Positions 33,673-44,936 of a stretch of DNA of 64,000 nt are shown here, one piece after another (position 1 is the first letter of the stretch; every line of letters begins with the position of its first letter). The notes beneath the pieces are model-generated. The model was not told where the DNA came from and made no database searches. It saw only the letters and a list, made by a program, of their open reading frames with translations. The stretch lies in assembly GCA_021399435.1 (NCBI GenBank), contig JAJTUP010000004.1:1426001-1490000 (forward strand), written 5' to 3'. The position numbers and the translations under genes are program-made. This DNA comes from Diaporthe sp. PMI_573 (lineage: Eukaryota; Ascomycota; Sordariomycetes; Diaporthales; Diaporthaceae).

Positions 33673-36564
33673 ATGAGTCAACCCAGCCAGCAACCCCCTC
33701 ACAACCATGCTCCCACCCTACCGTTCGCGGACCTCGTCGAGCACCTCTTTGAACCCTTGAAAAAGGGCCCCGACCCCACCCGCTTCGTCACCGCCCCAGG
33801 CTTGGGAAGAATCCAGGTCAAGTCAAAGTCGGCGACCGCCTACAGAGATGAGCATCTTGAAACGTACTTCTCAAAATGGCGCCAAGAGGTCGGCAACGAC
33901 ATCTACCCTGTCATGCGCCTCATCTGCCCGCATATTGACAACGAGCGCACCGTCTATGGGCTCAAAGAGCAGACTATTGCAAAGCGTATCCAGAAGCTAC
34001 TCGGTCTAACCGATAATAATTCAGACGCCAAGAGTCTCATCAACTGGAAGAACCCGGGCAATACCGCTGCGAGCCGGATGGCTGGCGACTTCGCAGGACG
34101 CTGCTTTGAGGTCATGAGAAAGCGGCCGGTGAAACGGGAATATGGCAGCATGCGCATATCAGAGGTGAACGAGCTCCTCGACAAGCTGGCAGCCGTCAGT
34201 AAAGAATCCGAGCAGCTCCCAATCCTCGATGAGTTCTACCTGCACATGTCCGCCCTGGAGCTGCAATGGCTCATACGCATCATCCTGAAACAAATGAGGG
34301 TAGGCGCCTCTGAGAGATCCGTCTTGACAGCATGGCACGAGGATGGCATGGACTTGTTCAACGTCAAGTCCGACCTGCGGGAAGTCTGTCGGCAACTCTC
34401 GGACCCGGAAGTTCGTCTCGGGGAAGAGGACCAGAAACTTTGCATCATGCAGAACTTTATGCCGCAGCTAGCACCAACCGCCAGCAATGCCCTTACATGG
34501 GACAAGATCGTCGACAAACTCGCCCTCCCAGCAGATGACCCAACATTTTGGATGGAGGAGAAGGTCGACGGCGAGCGGATGCAGATGCACGTGCACATGG
34601 ATGAACATGGCGATTACCATTTCAGGTTCTGGTCTCGGAAGGGCAAGGACTATACATACTTGTACGGGGAGTCGCTGGATGACAATAATTCCGCCCTTAC
34701 TCGGCACCTGGGAAACGCTTTTCAAGGTGTGCCAAACTGTATCTTGGACGGCGAGATGGTCGGATTCGACCCCAAGAAGGGCGAGATGGTGACGTTTGGG
34801 ACCCTGAAGACTCACGCCATTTACGCTCAAGCGAACCCACACGATGAACAGAGTCCAAGACCTCTCTTCCGGGTCTTCGACCTCTTGCTCTTCAACAACA
34901 AGGATTTTACCGACAGACCACTTCAGAGCCGCCACGAATTGCTTGAGCATGTCATCAAGGATGTCCCCGGGCGGTTTGAAATCCACCCTCACCAAATTTG
35001 CACTTCTCCGTCAGAAATCGAGCCCTACCTTCGCAAGATCATTCAGAGCTCCGCCGAGGGAATCATGCTCAAGAACCCACACTCGCCTTACAAACTGAAT
35101 GATCGCCCCTTTCATTGGCTCAAGATCAAGCCTGACTACATGAAAGAGTATGGTGAGACCCTGGATTGTGTCGTCATTGGGGGATACTATGGCACTGGAA
35201 GGCGTGGTGGAATGCTCTCCAGTTTCCTCTGCGGGTTGAGGGCGAGCAAGAGAGAAATCGACGACGGGACTGCTCACCCGGAAAAGTTTTACAGCTTTTT
35301 CAAGGTCGGAGGCGGCATCAAAGCCGAGGATTATACGGAAATCCAGCGCCTACTGCCGGAAGAAAAGTGGGAGAATTGGAACCCGAAACGGGCACAACAA
35401 TATATCGAGTTGGCTGGTGGGAAGCGCCACGCCGAAAAGCCAGATCGATGGATCCGACCAAGTCAGTCCATCGTAATTCAGGTCAAAGGCGCAAGCGTGG
35501 AGGACTCGCAGTCTTTCAGTGTTCAAAAGACACTGCGTTTTCCCCGCTTCCGCAGCGTACGTACAGACAAAAGCTGGACTGACGCACTCGACATCGATGA
35601 GTGGAAGGAGCTTCAATTCAAGATCAAAGAAGAGGAAGCCAACAAGATGCAAATCGAGTTTGAGAAGAAGAGGAAGAGAGCCCCGACCAAGAGGCAAAAG
35701 ATCGGCTTACATCTTGCCAATGAAAACGATGCCGTCACGTTCGAAAAGTCCAAGCTCTTCGAGGGCATGACGTTCTTCATTCCTTCCGGGTCCGAAAACT
35801 TAGGCATGAAGCAACAAGAACTCGAGACTCTGGTGAGAGAGCACGGCGGCTCCACCGCCCAGAGAGGGGAGAGGGTGGCTGAGGGCAACGCGATCGGAGT
35901 AGGGGACCGACAGACTCGCCTCGTCCAGTCCCTGAGCAAGATGGAAGGGGTGGCCTTCATCGTCAGCCCCAAGTGGCTGGTCGACTGCATCAAGCAGCAG
36001 TACATCCTCCCCTACGAAGACGAGCACCTGTACCTCGCCCCGGACGATATGCGCGCCCTCGCCCTCGAGAACACAGACCAGTACGGCGACAGCTACCACC
36101 GAGATCTCGACGCGGACGAGATGGAGAAGCTCTTCGCCCGTATGAAGGAGGACCGCATGTCGGACGGCAACAGCGCAGCAGGCTTCGACAACAACGCCTT
36201 CTACGACCAGCTCGAGGCCCGCGGCCACGAGCTACCCCGGTCGAGTGGCTTCGTGTTCCGGCGGTGCCGCATCTACCTCGCGCAGGTGGAGGGCAAGGAG
36301 CACCGGCTCACGACGGCGCGTCTGAGGGCCTGGATCCGGTTTGGCGGCGGCGAGGTCGCGGACGACCTTGACGATGGCGATGTCACGCACGTCGTTGTTG
36401 TCAGCGACGGTGACGACGAAGGCGCCAGGAAGGTTGCTCGCGACATCAATACTCGGGTCAGCGAGAGGAAGAGCCTCAAGCTCCCCTATGTGGTGACCGA
36501 GCAGTGGTTGGAGAAGTGCTGGGAGGAGGAGACACCCGTTTCGGAGGACCCGTACAAGCCTTGA
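33673..36564 (+). CDS. LIG4: DNA ligase IV
   Basis: This ATP-dependent ligase seals double-strand breaks in non-homologous end joining, with the XRCC4/Lif1-type partner, in the nucleus. It is an intronless frame of 963 residues from the ATG at 33673 (ATCATGAGTC). The open frame extends upstream to 33472, but that part is leader-like. N-terminal helical DNA-binding domain: residues about 15-260. Nucleotidyltransferase motif I is EEKVDGERMQ, with the adenylated lysine near residue 297. Motif III (CILDGEMVG), motif IV (EGIMLKN) and motif V (HWLKIKPDY) follow. Two BRCT domains lie at about 690-795 and 855-960, separated by the linker that binds the XRCC4-type partner. Length and order fit fungal Lig4. 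No defect is seen. Confidence 0.96.
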   Translation: MSQPSQQPPHNHAPTLPFADLVEHLFEPLKKGPDPTRFVTAPGLGRIQVKSKSATAYRDEHLETYFSKWRQEVGNDIYPVMRLICPHIDNERTVYGLKEQTIAKRIQKLLGLTDNNSDAKSLINWKNPGNTAASRMAGDFAGRCFEVMRKRPVKREYGSMRISEVNELLDKLAAVSKESEQLPILDEFYLHMSALELQWLIRIILKQMRVGASERSVLTAWHEDGMDLFNVKSDLREVCRQLSDPEVRLGEEDQKLCIMQNFMPQLAPTASNALTWDKIVDKLALPADDPTFWMEEKVDGERMQMHVHMDEHGDYHFRFWSRKGKDYTYLYGESLDDNNSALTRHLGNAFQGVPNCILDGEMVGFDPKKGEMVTFGTLKTHAIYAQANPHDEQSPRPLFRVFDLLLFNNKDFTDRPLQSRHELLEHVIKDVPGRFEIHPHQICTSPSEIEPYLRKIIQSSAEGIMLKNPHSPYKLNDRPFHWLKIKPDYMKEYGETLDCVVIGGYYGTGRRGGMLSSFLCGLRASKREIDDGTAHPEKFYSFFKVGGGIKAEDYTEIQRLLPEEKWENWNPKRAQQYIELAGGKRHAEKPDRWIRPSQSIVIQVKGASVEDSQSFSVQKTLRFPRFRSVRTDKSWTDALDIDEWKELQFKIKEEEANKMQIEFEKKRKRAPTKRQKIGLHLANENDAVTFEKSKLFEGMTFFIPSGSENLGMKQQELETLVREHGGSTAQRGERVAEGNAIGVGDRQTRLVQSLSKMEGVAFIVSPKWLVDCIKQQYILPYEDEHLYLAPDDMRALALENTDQYGDSYHRDLDADEMEKLFARMKEDRMSDGNSAAGFDNNAFYDQLEARGHELPRSSGFVFRRCRIYLAQVEGKEHRLTTARLRAWIRFGGGEVADDLDDGDVTHVVVVSDGDDEGARKVARDINTRVSERKSLKLPYVVTEQWLEKCWEEETPVSEDPYKP

Positions 36565-37138
36565 TGTGGCTGAGCTCTGGGAGGCTTGGGATTTTGGAGC
36601 CAGGCGGCTCTGGAGGATCGGAATGGGAGTCTAGGAGGCGCTGCATTTCGTGTCACTTCGCATGATTGTCTAGGATGTGGATGGTTTTCGATGGTCGTAT
36701 TTGAGTTGAGATACCACTTTAGTCACTTGCTTTTTTTTTTTGGCGCACTACTGAACAGGATTGTTTACTGATCTTCATGCTTTCACGCGAGAAATAAACG
36801 ACCTGGTGACGAATCTATGCCTGCTGATTGATTTCCACACAGCCTACGACGAATGAAACAGACGTGCCTGTGCTCGACATATGCGGACGCCCTTGATACG
36901 GACTTAGATCACGTCTCCATCGACTCTGACCGACTCCATTACTCCATGATTGAGGCTTTCGCGTAGTCACCTAGATCAGCGCATGTTCTCTGCCATTGCT
37001 ACACAAGGCCAACGTGTGGCAATACCACGGGAAAGGAGCGAAGGAGACAAAGACTCGGTGTAGTCTGAACGTCATTGAAGTTATGAATCTAATCTTCTAT
37101 AAGCTTTTCTATCCAGAGCCTGCTTGATCCGTACCAGC
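36565..37138. other. Intergenic between convergent genes
   Basis: It holds the 3' flanks of LIG4 and the Vps72 gene. A T run lies at 36730-36740, and an AATAAA-like signal at about 36792-36797 could serve LIG4. Confidence 0.45.
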
Positions 37139-40100
37139 TCATAACGGCGGTGCTGGTGTCATCACCGCAGTGGCAGAGGCAGCGGGAGTGGCTGTATCAC
37201 CGGTTGTGGCGGTCTGTTCAGGCACTGCTGGAGCCGGTCCTACTGGCTTTGTGTCTCCAGGTGACGGCATCAACGGTGGTACTCCCACAGGCGGAGGAGG
37301 TGGCGCGATCCCAGTCGCAGGTGCAGGCGCAGGCGCGGGCGCAGGGACCGAGCCAGAAGCGAGAAGCAAAGGCTGCGCATCAGCGCCCTGGCCCATGGGA
37401 GCCATCGGTGCGGAACCCGTCTCCATCGTGGCCGTCGGAACCGCCCCAGCCGCCCCCATGGTCGGCGGTGGTCCAGCTGCCTCCAGCTTAGCCTTCTCCT
37501 CGGCAGCCAGCTTGTCCTCCTGCTCCCTGCGCTCCTCGGCCTCCTTCCTCTCCTTCTCCTTGCGCTCCAGCCTCTCCTTCATCTCGTCCTCCGTTTCGGG
37601 GCGGGTGAACCGCGCGGGTACGCCCTGGGCTGCCTCGTCGCCGCGCCCCACCCACGTGCCCGTGAGCTGGCTCCACCTGAAGTCGCCCGCCACGAGCTTC
37701 TGGATCTCGTTGAACGCGTAGGTGTTGTAGAAGGGTAAGCCCGTCTTGGGGTCCCTGTAGCGGGCTGGGTGGTTGGTGATTACGCAGAGGGCAGCGTGAG
37801 GAGGCTCTGGGGGGTTGATCAGTTAGCACACAACATCAAAAAGATCGGGAGATACCATCATCCTGGACTTACTCGCGAGCTTGGTCATCTTGCGGCCGAA
37901 CAGGATCTGTGTCTGGACGTCTGGCTTCTTGATGGCTTCTTCGTTAAAGTCCTGGAGGATGATGCAGCTGCGGGTGACTTTGCCTTCTAGAGGCGGCTCG
38001 GGCTCTGGGGGCTCAGGCGGCGGAGGGGGCTTCTTAGAGGCTGCAGATTTGGCAGCCTTCTTAGCGCTGGCCTGTGCCTCCTTTTGTTGCTTCTTGGTCA
38101 GCTTTGCAGGAGTCGGGGTCGGAACCGGAGGCGGAGGTGGAACTGAGGCTGAAGCCGGAGCCGGAGCTGGAGCTGGAGCTGGAGCCGGAGCCGGAGCCGG
38201 AGCCGTGGTCGGCATTATCGGCTGGAAGCTAGCTGTTGTGTGGATTGGTGATGGTTGCGGTGCGGGAGGTTGTGGAGGTTGTTGATACGGGCTTGGGAAA
38301 GCGGGAAGTGAGTTGGGATTTTGATTTGATGTTGGGATTGGAATGGGAGGAGCTGGAGCAGGCGATGACGGGTTCAGGGGCGAAGGTGAGTGAGAAGCAT
38401 TTGGGGCATGCAGGCCAGCGGGGCGAGGAGGATGTTGAGCTGAGTATCCCAAGACCGGCATTGGTCCATTGAACATGCTAGGCACACCAACTGGAGGTGC
38501 CAGGACACTCGGTTGAGGCGACTGGCTGAGGTGAGGGTTTGGAGGTGGCATGAACCGCGGGCCTATGTCCGGTCTCAGGGCCAAAGGCAGCTGTGAGGTG
38601 CTTTGCGGCTCCGTCTTGACGGGGGGTGAGGGCATCGACGGGGCCATATTAGTCGATGGCGAAGGCACAGAGAGAGGCGAAGGACCTGACAACTGGGGTA
38701 TGGCTGCTGGGCCTGAGGCTGCTGGAGACGCAGACAGAGGCCTTGGGGGAGGTGTCCCGCGAGTTTGGGCCATGGGAGCGAACATGCTGGGTCCCGGGAT
38801 TCCGGGTGACATAGACTGAGGCCTGGGGGCAGATTGCGGGCGTGGTGGAATGTTGACTGGTGCTGTTGGTACTGGCACTGGCATTGTTACCGGCAATGAT
38901 ATAGGCGCAGGCGTAGAAAGAGGTGTAGCTGTGGCTGCGGCAACTGTTGGCAATGAAGGTGACGGCTGCTCAGTGGTCTTCTGCCCAGTCGAAGGTTGCT
39001 CTATTGTAGGCTGACCACTTGTAGATTTCTCAATCGTAGGTTGTCCAGTCGTAGAATCCCCAGTGGTGGGCTGTCCAGCAGGAGCTAGTTCAGTCATAGG
39101 TTGCTTCGTCGTCATGCGCTCACTTGTTGGTTTCTCGGTGGCCGCCGGGTCAATGACGCGCTTGGATGGCTCAGTTGGCTCTTCCTTTGGACCTTTTGGC
39201 TCTCCTTGCGTTTCTGGCACAGGCGGGAGGCTGGGGGCTCCCTGAACCGTGGGCGTAGGCGGGACCGTCCCCGACGCTGCTGTCTCCGCCTTAGGACTTG
39301 CCGTGGCCCCGGTGCCCGCATTTGAGACGGCCGTGGACGGCCGGTCTGGCTTGGGACTCGGCACCGCTGTGTTTGCGCGTGTGTTGGCAGCAGTAGAGAC
39401 GGCGGTGGATGGCCTCTTCCGCTTCGGCTTCTCCTCGATGGACACCAGCTTTCCCACGTTCTTCAGCTGGGTCTCGCTGAGGTCGACTATGCCACTCCAC
39501 ATCGTGACGACGGGACCCTCCAGCCTGCGGTTGTGCAGCGCGGCCAGCTTTGCCCGCCGCTCCTCCTCGCGCACCTTCTCGGCCTCCTCCCACCGGTTCA
39601 GGCTCTTTGCGTTCCTCTTCTCCACGACCGCGGCCTCCGCCAGCCTCTCCTCCTGGGTCATTGGCGGCTTCTTCATGGCCTCCAGTCTCTTGGCCTTCTT
39701 CTCCATGACCTCCACCTGCCTCTTCCGCCTCTCCTCGCGCTCTACCATCTGGTTGTGCAGCTGCTCCTTGCTCAGCTTTGTCGTCTTCCGGTCCGATGAC
39801 CGCGTGGGCATGTCGGCGGCCGAGGGCAACCAGCTCGCGCGCTCCGACTTCTTCTTAGGACGGGGCTTGGGCGGCTCCGCGGTTGTGCTGGTCGGGGTGG
39901 GCGGCTGACTGATGCGGACCTTCTTCCTGAACCTGGCGGGGATGGCCTGCTGGGCCTTGCGCTTGCGCGCCGCGAGCTTCTTCTCCTTCTCCTTGCGCTG
40001 CAGCTCCTTCTCGCCCTCGTCCTCGGCCTCGGCCTCGTTTCCGTCCTCGTCGTCGGACGAGTCCATCTGCGCGTCGGAGCCGTCATCCTGGCCCTTGTCG

Positions 40101-40360
40101 CTGAAGCCGGCGTCGTCCTCGTCCTCCTGAAACAGCAGCTCGAGGTCCGAGTCCTCGTCGGCGGGCTCCTCGTTCGCGAGCATCGACTTCATGCGGTTGC
40201 CGGCGGTGGACCGCTTCGCGCGTGCTGTGACTAGCCATTCTACTTGGGTCGCAGGCGAGTCGGCCGAGTCGCTGTCGGAGTCGCTGCCGGTGGCATTGCT
40301 GTCTCCGTCGGTCAAGGCCTCCGGGACGGGGGAGGGCTGGTCTTCGGGGTCCGTTGCCAT
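37139..40360 (-). CDS. VPS72: Vps72/YL1 subunit of the SWR1 chromatin-remodelling complex
   Basis: This is the histone H2A.Z chaperone subunit of SWR1 (YL1 family), acting in the nucleus. Two exons (40360-37873, 37806-37139) join in phase 1 (donor GTAAGT, acceptor CCCCAG) and give 1051 residues. The N-terminus has the acidic H2A.Z-binding stretch (DEDSDLELLFQEDEDD) and the basic YL1 region (ARFRKKVRISQPPTP and a Lys/Arg/Glu coiled coil). The conserved C-terminal YL1_C domain crosses the intron (ALCVITNHPARYRDPKTGLP, FYNTYAFNEI). Between them lie about 450 residues of Pro/Thr/Ser-rich disorder, including a degenerate GQPT-type repeat (about 38965-39120) and an Ala-Pro tract (about 38160-38215). 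A Pro/Ala-rich tail follows YL1_C. It is much longer than yeast Vps72. Confidence 0.9.
38160..38215 (-). repeat. Ala-Pro coding repeat in Vps72
   Basis: Tandem GGAGCC/GGAGCT hexamers on the plus strand encode an alternating Ala-Pro run on the minus strand. This is a likely length-variable low-complexity tract. Confidence 0.8.
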
Positions 40361-40986
40361 CTTGTTCGTCGTGCGCCCATCACAGGCCGGTGGGATTCGA
40401 ACAATGAAGGATGAAAGATGAGTCTTTGTCTATTGTATCATTGCGAAACACTGCAAATCACTGCGCAATGTGACTTCGAGGTAGCCGTCGTCGAGGGTTG
40501 ATGTGTAGCGTGGCGCGCGTCGCGTTCTTTGCGTGAACTGGTGTCTTTTGGGTGCGTTAAAACTGAAAAAAGTTTAATGGTTCCTTAGCAGTAGAATGGG
40601 CGCTGAATCATAGCCTTTCAGCGTAACATGGGTCCGAGACTGTAGGCTTGTCTTAGCATGTGACATCACACGCCCCAGGCGGCTCGACCCCTGTAGGTAG
40701 GCCTGAGTCTGGCCACCAACAACGCATTACTCGATCCACATTCTTCTTCGGGTGTTTGTGACATGGTCTATTTCAAGACTTATATGATCGTCTTGGGATT
40801 CTTCCACCGCTCACGCAGGTATTATGCCCAAAGAAGGACTGCAAATTCACCAGCCGTTATGCAAGCCAGACCTATTTTGTAATGTCTGTTTCCCATTTCA
40901 CATTGCTGTATAATATGTCCTCCGATATGGCTGTCGTAATGTCACACACACTCTCACACACCCCTTGCAGCATCCATCACCGCAAC
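40361..40986. other. Intergenic
   Basis: It holds the promoter of the Vps72 gene on the left and the 3' flank of the cupin gene on the right. No gene is supported. Confidence 0.45.
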
Positions 40987-41786
40987 TCACTGCAGCCAGG
41001 CCTCCCCAAGCTCCCTCGTCTCACCAGAAACCTCGACCTTGGCCGGCTCGGCCCCAAGGACAACGCATATCATTCGGACCCAATCCCCGGTACGGTTCGT
41101 CAGCCTGAACAGAACCCAGTCAGCAAAAGTCCTCTACACTGTCACGGCCTGAGACAGATCGGTATAGAGGGTACTCACGCATGCATGCACCCCCTCTGGA
41201 CAACCACATCTCCTTCGCGCGCAACAATCTCCTCCACCTTGCCGTACGAGCCCTTGCCATCGACGACGTCAAAGGCCACCGGCGGTGTCGCGACTGTGAG
41301 CTCGCCTTGGAGGACGATCACGTAGTCTGTCGAGGATGTGCGGTGCTTGAGGTGCACTCATCAGCCTGTCGTTTCTCTCTCATCTCTTGTGTGTGTTGTC
41401 AAGAGGTGCAACACATACCATGGGACTTTCGGAGTGCGGCGCGAGGTCCAAGTAGTAAATATTCGCGCCGCCCGGCATGACGATGCCTGACCCGGGGACG
41501 GTGTCTAGTTGGGGTCGGCCGCTGCGAGACATGAGACATGTAAGTATGTGGTTTGTTACATGGCCTTTCCCTTCCCCCTTCATCAAGTGAAAACGTACGC
41601 TTCTTTGTTCGAGGTGGGAATAACCGTGTGAGTCGCGACCGGCGCCCTGTTGAACTGGGGCATCACGGCGACGGGCTCGAGGGTATCTACAAGGACCTCG
41701 ACCCCGGGCTCAGCCTGGTCTTCTGCCCTGCCGTTTGCCTGGTTAGATACCAGGAGCCTTCGGGGGTTGGGAAATGAGGATGCCAT
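40987..41786 (-). CDS. Cupin-domain protein
   Basis: Four short exons (41786-41599, 41521-41419, 41345-41179, 41104-40987) join in matching phases and give 191 residues. The conserved core forms only when exons 2 and 3 are joined, giving the cupin motif 1 region SPMHRTSSTDYVIVLQGEL. Motif 2 is REGDVVVQRGCMHA, so metal-ligand positions His and Glu are present. Fungal members of this family usually have Trp after the motif-2 His-Ala. Here splicing gives Leu (HALTNRTGDW), so the exon 3/4 joint could be off by a small amount or the residue has changed. The substrate is unknown. Similar cupins occur both alone and in secondary-metabolite clusters, and none is evident here. Confidence 0.78.
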
Positions 41787-42858
41787 ATTTGGTTCTAGAT
41801 GCTGCTGCCTCTATTATTCGGAAAATTTCTTGATGAACTTGATGACTTGACTCTGGATGATGATGCGTGCGAGCTAGGTTCTCAGCTCTCCTGGACGTCC
41901 TGTAAGACAATCTTTATATTCTGCAATCTCATACTGTCTGTCCCATGCACAGCTACAAAGCTCCTGAAAACCCCAGGCCTGAGCCATTCCTACGATCCTC
42001 TAATCATGTCACATTTCAAAGCATCTCCACTGCATTCTCGCACCGTAGTCTGCAATCCTTCATCTCTAGTGCCGTGGTAGAGCTGACTGGAGTTTTGGCC
42101 TTCGTCGAAGCGGCCTATGATGACAAACTAAGCATCTTGGTAAGCCAGCACTAGGAAACTGCCGCTGATCAGCCTCGCGCGAAGGATCATGAGGGGCTCC
42201 ACCCACGACCAGCCGTATGGCCTGGGCTGAAGTAAGCATTGGGATTGGAAAATTGTCCATCCGATTATGAGAATTTGGCGCTCAAGGGCTTGAAAGTATG
42301 TTTGGAGTGTAGACAACTGATTGTTGTTGATCATATCTTTATATAGTTCAACAAGCTACGAGCCCAGGCTCCGTACATCTGGACGTCCTCTGATGAAGCC
42401 TTTCCCCGGACCACTTGACCCCTGTCACTAATGCCTACTCCTTACACAATTCGTAGTACTTGGCTCCCATCAAGCAATCCTGCCGCTTTACTTGTCCGAG
42501 TTGTTCGGCTATGTCACAATCAGCTAACCGCTACCACCGAGGCTGTAAAGCGTCGTTAAGCATTACCTGCCAAGCGGAAGCGGTCCTTTGACAGTGGCAT
42601 AGCCGAGCGGCTCAGGCATGCAAAGCAGCAGCATTTCTTGGTGGAGGGTCAAGTACTATAAACTGTGCACGAGTTACCTGCTTTTGAATGCCTTTGCAAC
42701 AATTTATGCCAGATCTTACCCTCGGGTGATGTAAACTTGGCCCTCTTCTTGACCCTCTGGAGGCGCGTGTTGGGCTGTGGTTCCTGGATCCCGGCGAAGA
42801 AGGACCTCCGCGGTGGCAACATTGTTGCAGATGGGAGCTGTGATGGCGGGCCAGTGGT
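41787..42858. other. Intergenic
   Basis: About 1.1 kb without a supported gene. It includes the upstream region of the cupin gene and the 3' flank of the neurochondrin gene. Confidence 0.45.
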
Positions 42859-44936
42859 CTACCTCATCGCACTTAGCGTAGTCTCCACATCCCTGAGGTT
42901 ATCCTCCAGGGCCTCGTCATGGATCTTGACGATCTTTCCCATGAGCTGCTCAACGATCCCAAGCACGGCACTGATCGAGTGGACATATCGCCTCTGCATC
43001 CCAGGGTGCGTGTTCCCCATCAGCGCTGCGACGAGCTGCAGCACAGCAACCTGGAACTCGTACAAAACCGGTGACTGCTCGGCGTCCGGCACGTCCCACC
43101 CCGCAACCGCGGTGACGACCGCCATCCATGCTTCGCGGCTGCCGGGGCTCTCTCTCTCCACCGTCGGGATCAACACACGCACGATTTCAATTCCCCTGGC
43201 CGCCTCGTCTTCGTTGCTTCCGGATGAGGTAGACCGCAGGATGGCGAGCAGGTCCTGTGTGAGAACCTCCCAGCCGTTGTGGTCCAGCAGCGAAGCGGTG
43301 CCATCCTCGAGGACGGTCGTCCCCTCCAGTGCAACAAGGACGGGCCGCCTGAAGTCGAGGCGTGCCCCTTCCTCAGCGCTGGACTTGTAGAGGTCCATGA
43401 ACATATCGGTGAGCCCGGTAGCCTCCTTCCTCAGCATGTCGTTCTCGTCCTCGCGCAGCCAGAGGGCCAGCGTCCTGACGGCGGCGAGAATGAGAGGGTC
43501 CTGGTTGGCGCGGTCGATCTTCGAGTCCCACGACAGGGTGAAGTGGGAACCACGTGATGTGTTGGCCACGCCTGGCCTTGCATCAGGGTGCAGGCCCATG
43601 GCGCCTGCCTCTGCGCCGTCCCACCGGTCGCGCAGGTACTCGATTGCGAGGGACAGGGTCTCAGCGATTGACTGGCGTAATTTGAAGAGGAAGTCTGGTG
43701 ACATCATGAGCAATGATATGGAGTTTTCGAGGCTCTCATCCTCTAAAAAGCGGACGAGGAAGCCGATGAAGCCTGAGACGACGTCAAAGGCCGATGCAAT
43801 CCGTTTGGATATGCTTTCGTAGTCGGGGTCGTTGAGTCGGGCAAGTAGATTTGGGAAGGATGAGCGGAGGTCAACAAGTATCAAGTTGACCAGGAGGTAT
43901 GGGAAGGGCTTCTCTGACTTGCCCTCATCGGTGAAGAGCAGCCTCGATGCCGCAGCGGGATAAATCTGAAGTAAGGTGGCGGCGAGGTTTGTGTAAGCCG
44001 CACGGCCGGCTGCTGTTGGCTTGCTGGTCACGAGATTGCGGATGAAGCCCGTAATGGTCTTCAACCAGACTGGATTTTGAGGCAGGCACTGTGGAATGGT
44101 CAGTCACAAGTACTGAGACAAGGTTCCAGTTAGGGCAGCTCACTTCAGGGCTGAGTCTCCGCAGAAGCTCTGCGAGGAAAGCCAGTAGGGTGACAGCATC
44201 TGTACCCTTGAAGGATGCAACCAGGCTTCGAATGATGTTATCAATCTTGGATTCCATGGAAGCCGTGTCTTCGGTGAAAACGGCTGACTGCGAGTAGGCA
44301 TATAGGAAGATGTCCAATGCAAGAGGTTGCGAGGGAGCAATCTCGATGAGAGCGCTGACATCGTCTACGGCAACAAACTCCTTGGCCCCTTCTACCCGGC
44401 TGACGAGGGTCAAGAGAGTCTGCAGCACGAGCTGAGTCGTCTCGTTTGAGCTGTGACAACGCGTCAGTGTATGTTCGAGGTCTGGGGGGAGACATCACTT
44501 ACCTGTGCAGTATCACCGACACCAGAGCTGGTATCCGGCCGACAAGGTTGGGGTCCTTCTTGGAGTCATCTGGGAGGAGCACCGAGAAGATGTGGACGAC
44601 ACCAACTGCGATATCGATCATGTCCCTGGCGTCCTTGGGCGACGAGCCCTGCTTGGCACCGCTCCTCAGGAGGCGGTCCAGGAACTTGGGCGACACGCTG
44701 TGCCACAGTGTCGTGACGGCTTCCTCATCTTCTCGGAGTTGTGGTGAGTTGTCGAGGACAGACTTTAGAAGTGCGAGGCCGACAAACCTTGAAGTGTCGT
44801 TCTTGGTCTTGAGGAGCTCCTGGATCCTCTGTATCGTCACGGCTGCCTCGGGGTTGTTGCTGGTGTTGTCGCCGATGTTGTCGCTGATGTCCGCGTCGTG
44901 CACCTGACCAGCTTGGGACGAGGCTTCCGCGGCCAT
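42859..44936 (-). CDS. Neurochondrin-family protein
   Basis: Three exons (44936-44503, 44450-44144, 44088-42859; donors GTAAGT and GTGAGC, acceptors CACAG and CCACAG) give 656 residues. The start chosen is the ATG at 44936 (MAAEASSQAGQ); the open frame extends 22 codons further without an ATG. The N-terminal block IQRIQELLKTKNDTSRFVGL and LLKSVLDNS is the hallmark of the fungal neurochondrin family. The remainder is a long helical-repeat (ARM/HEAT-like) protein ending in VETTLSAMR. Function in fungi is not established. Exon joins restore conserved-looking helices such as SNETTQLVLQTLLTL. Confidence 0.85.

Noticed and set aside
37150..39908. Plus-strand Gly/Ala- and Ser-rich frames
   Set aside because: They are antisense shadows of the low-complexity Vps72 coding sequence.
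42598..42660. tRNA-like A-box sequence (TAGCCGAGCGGCTCAGG)
   Set aside because: It resembles the D-arm of a tRNA-Ser or tRNA-Leu, but no B box (GGTTCGAATCC-like) and no pairing acceptor stem follow at the right distance.
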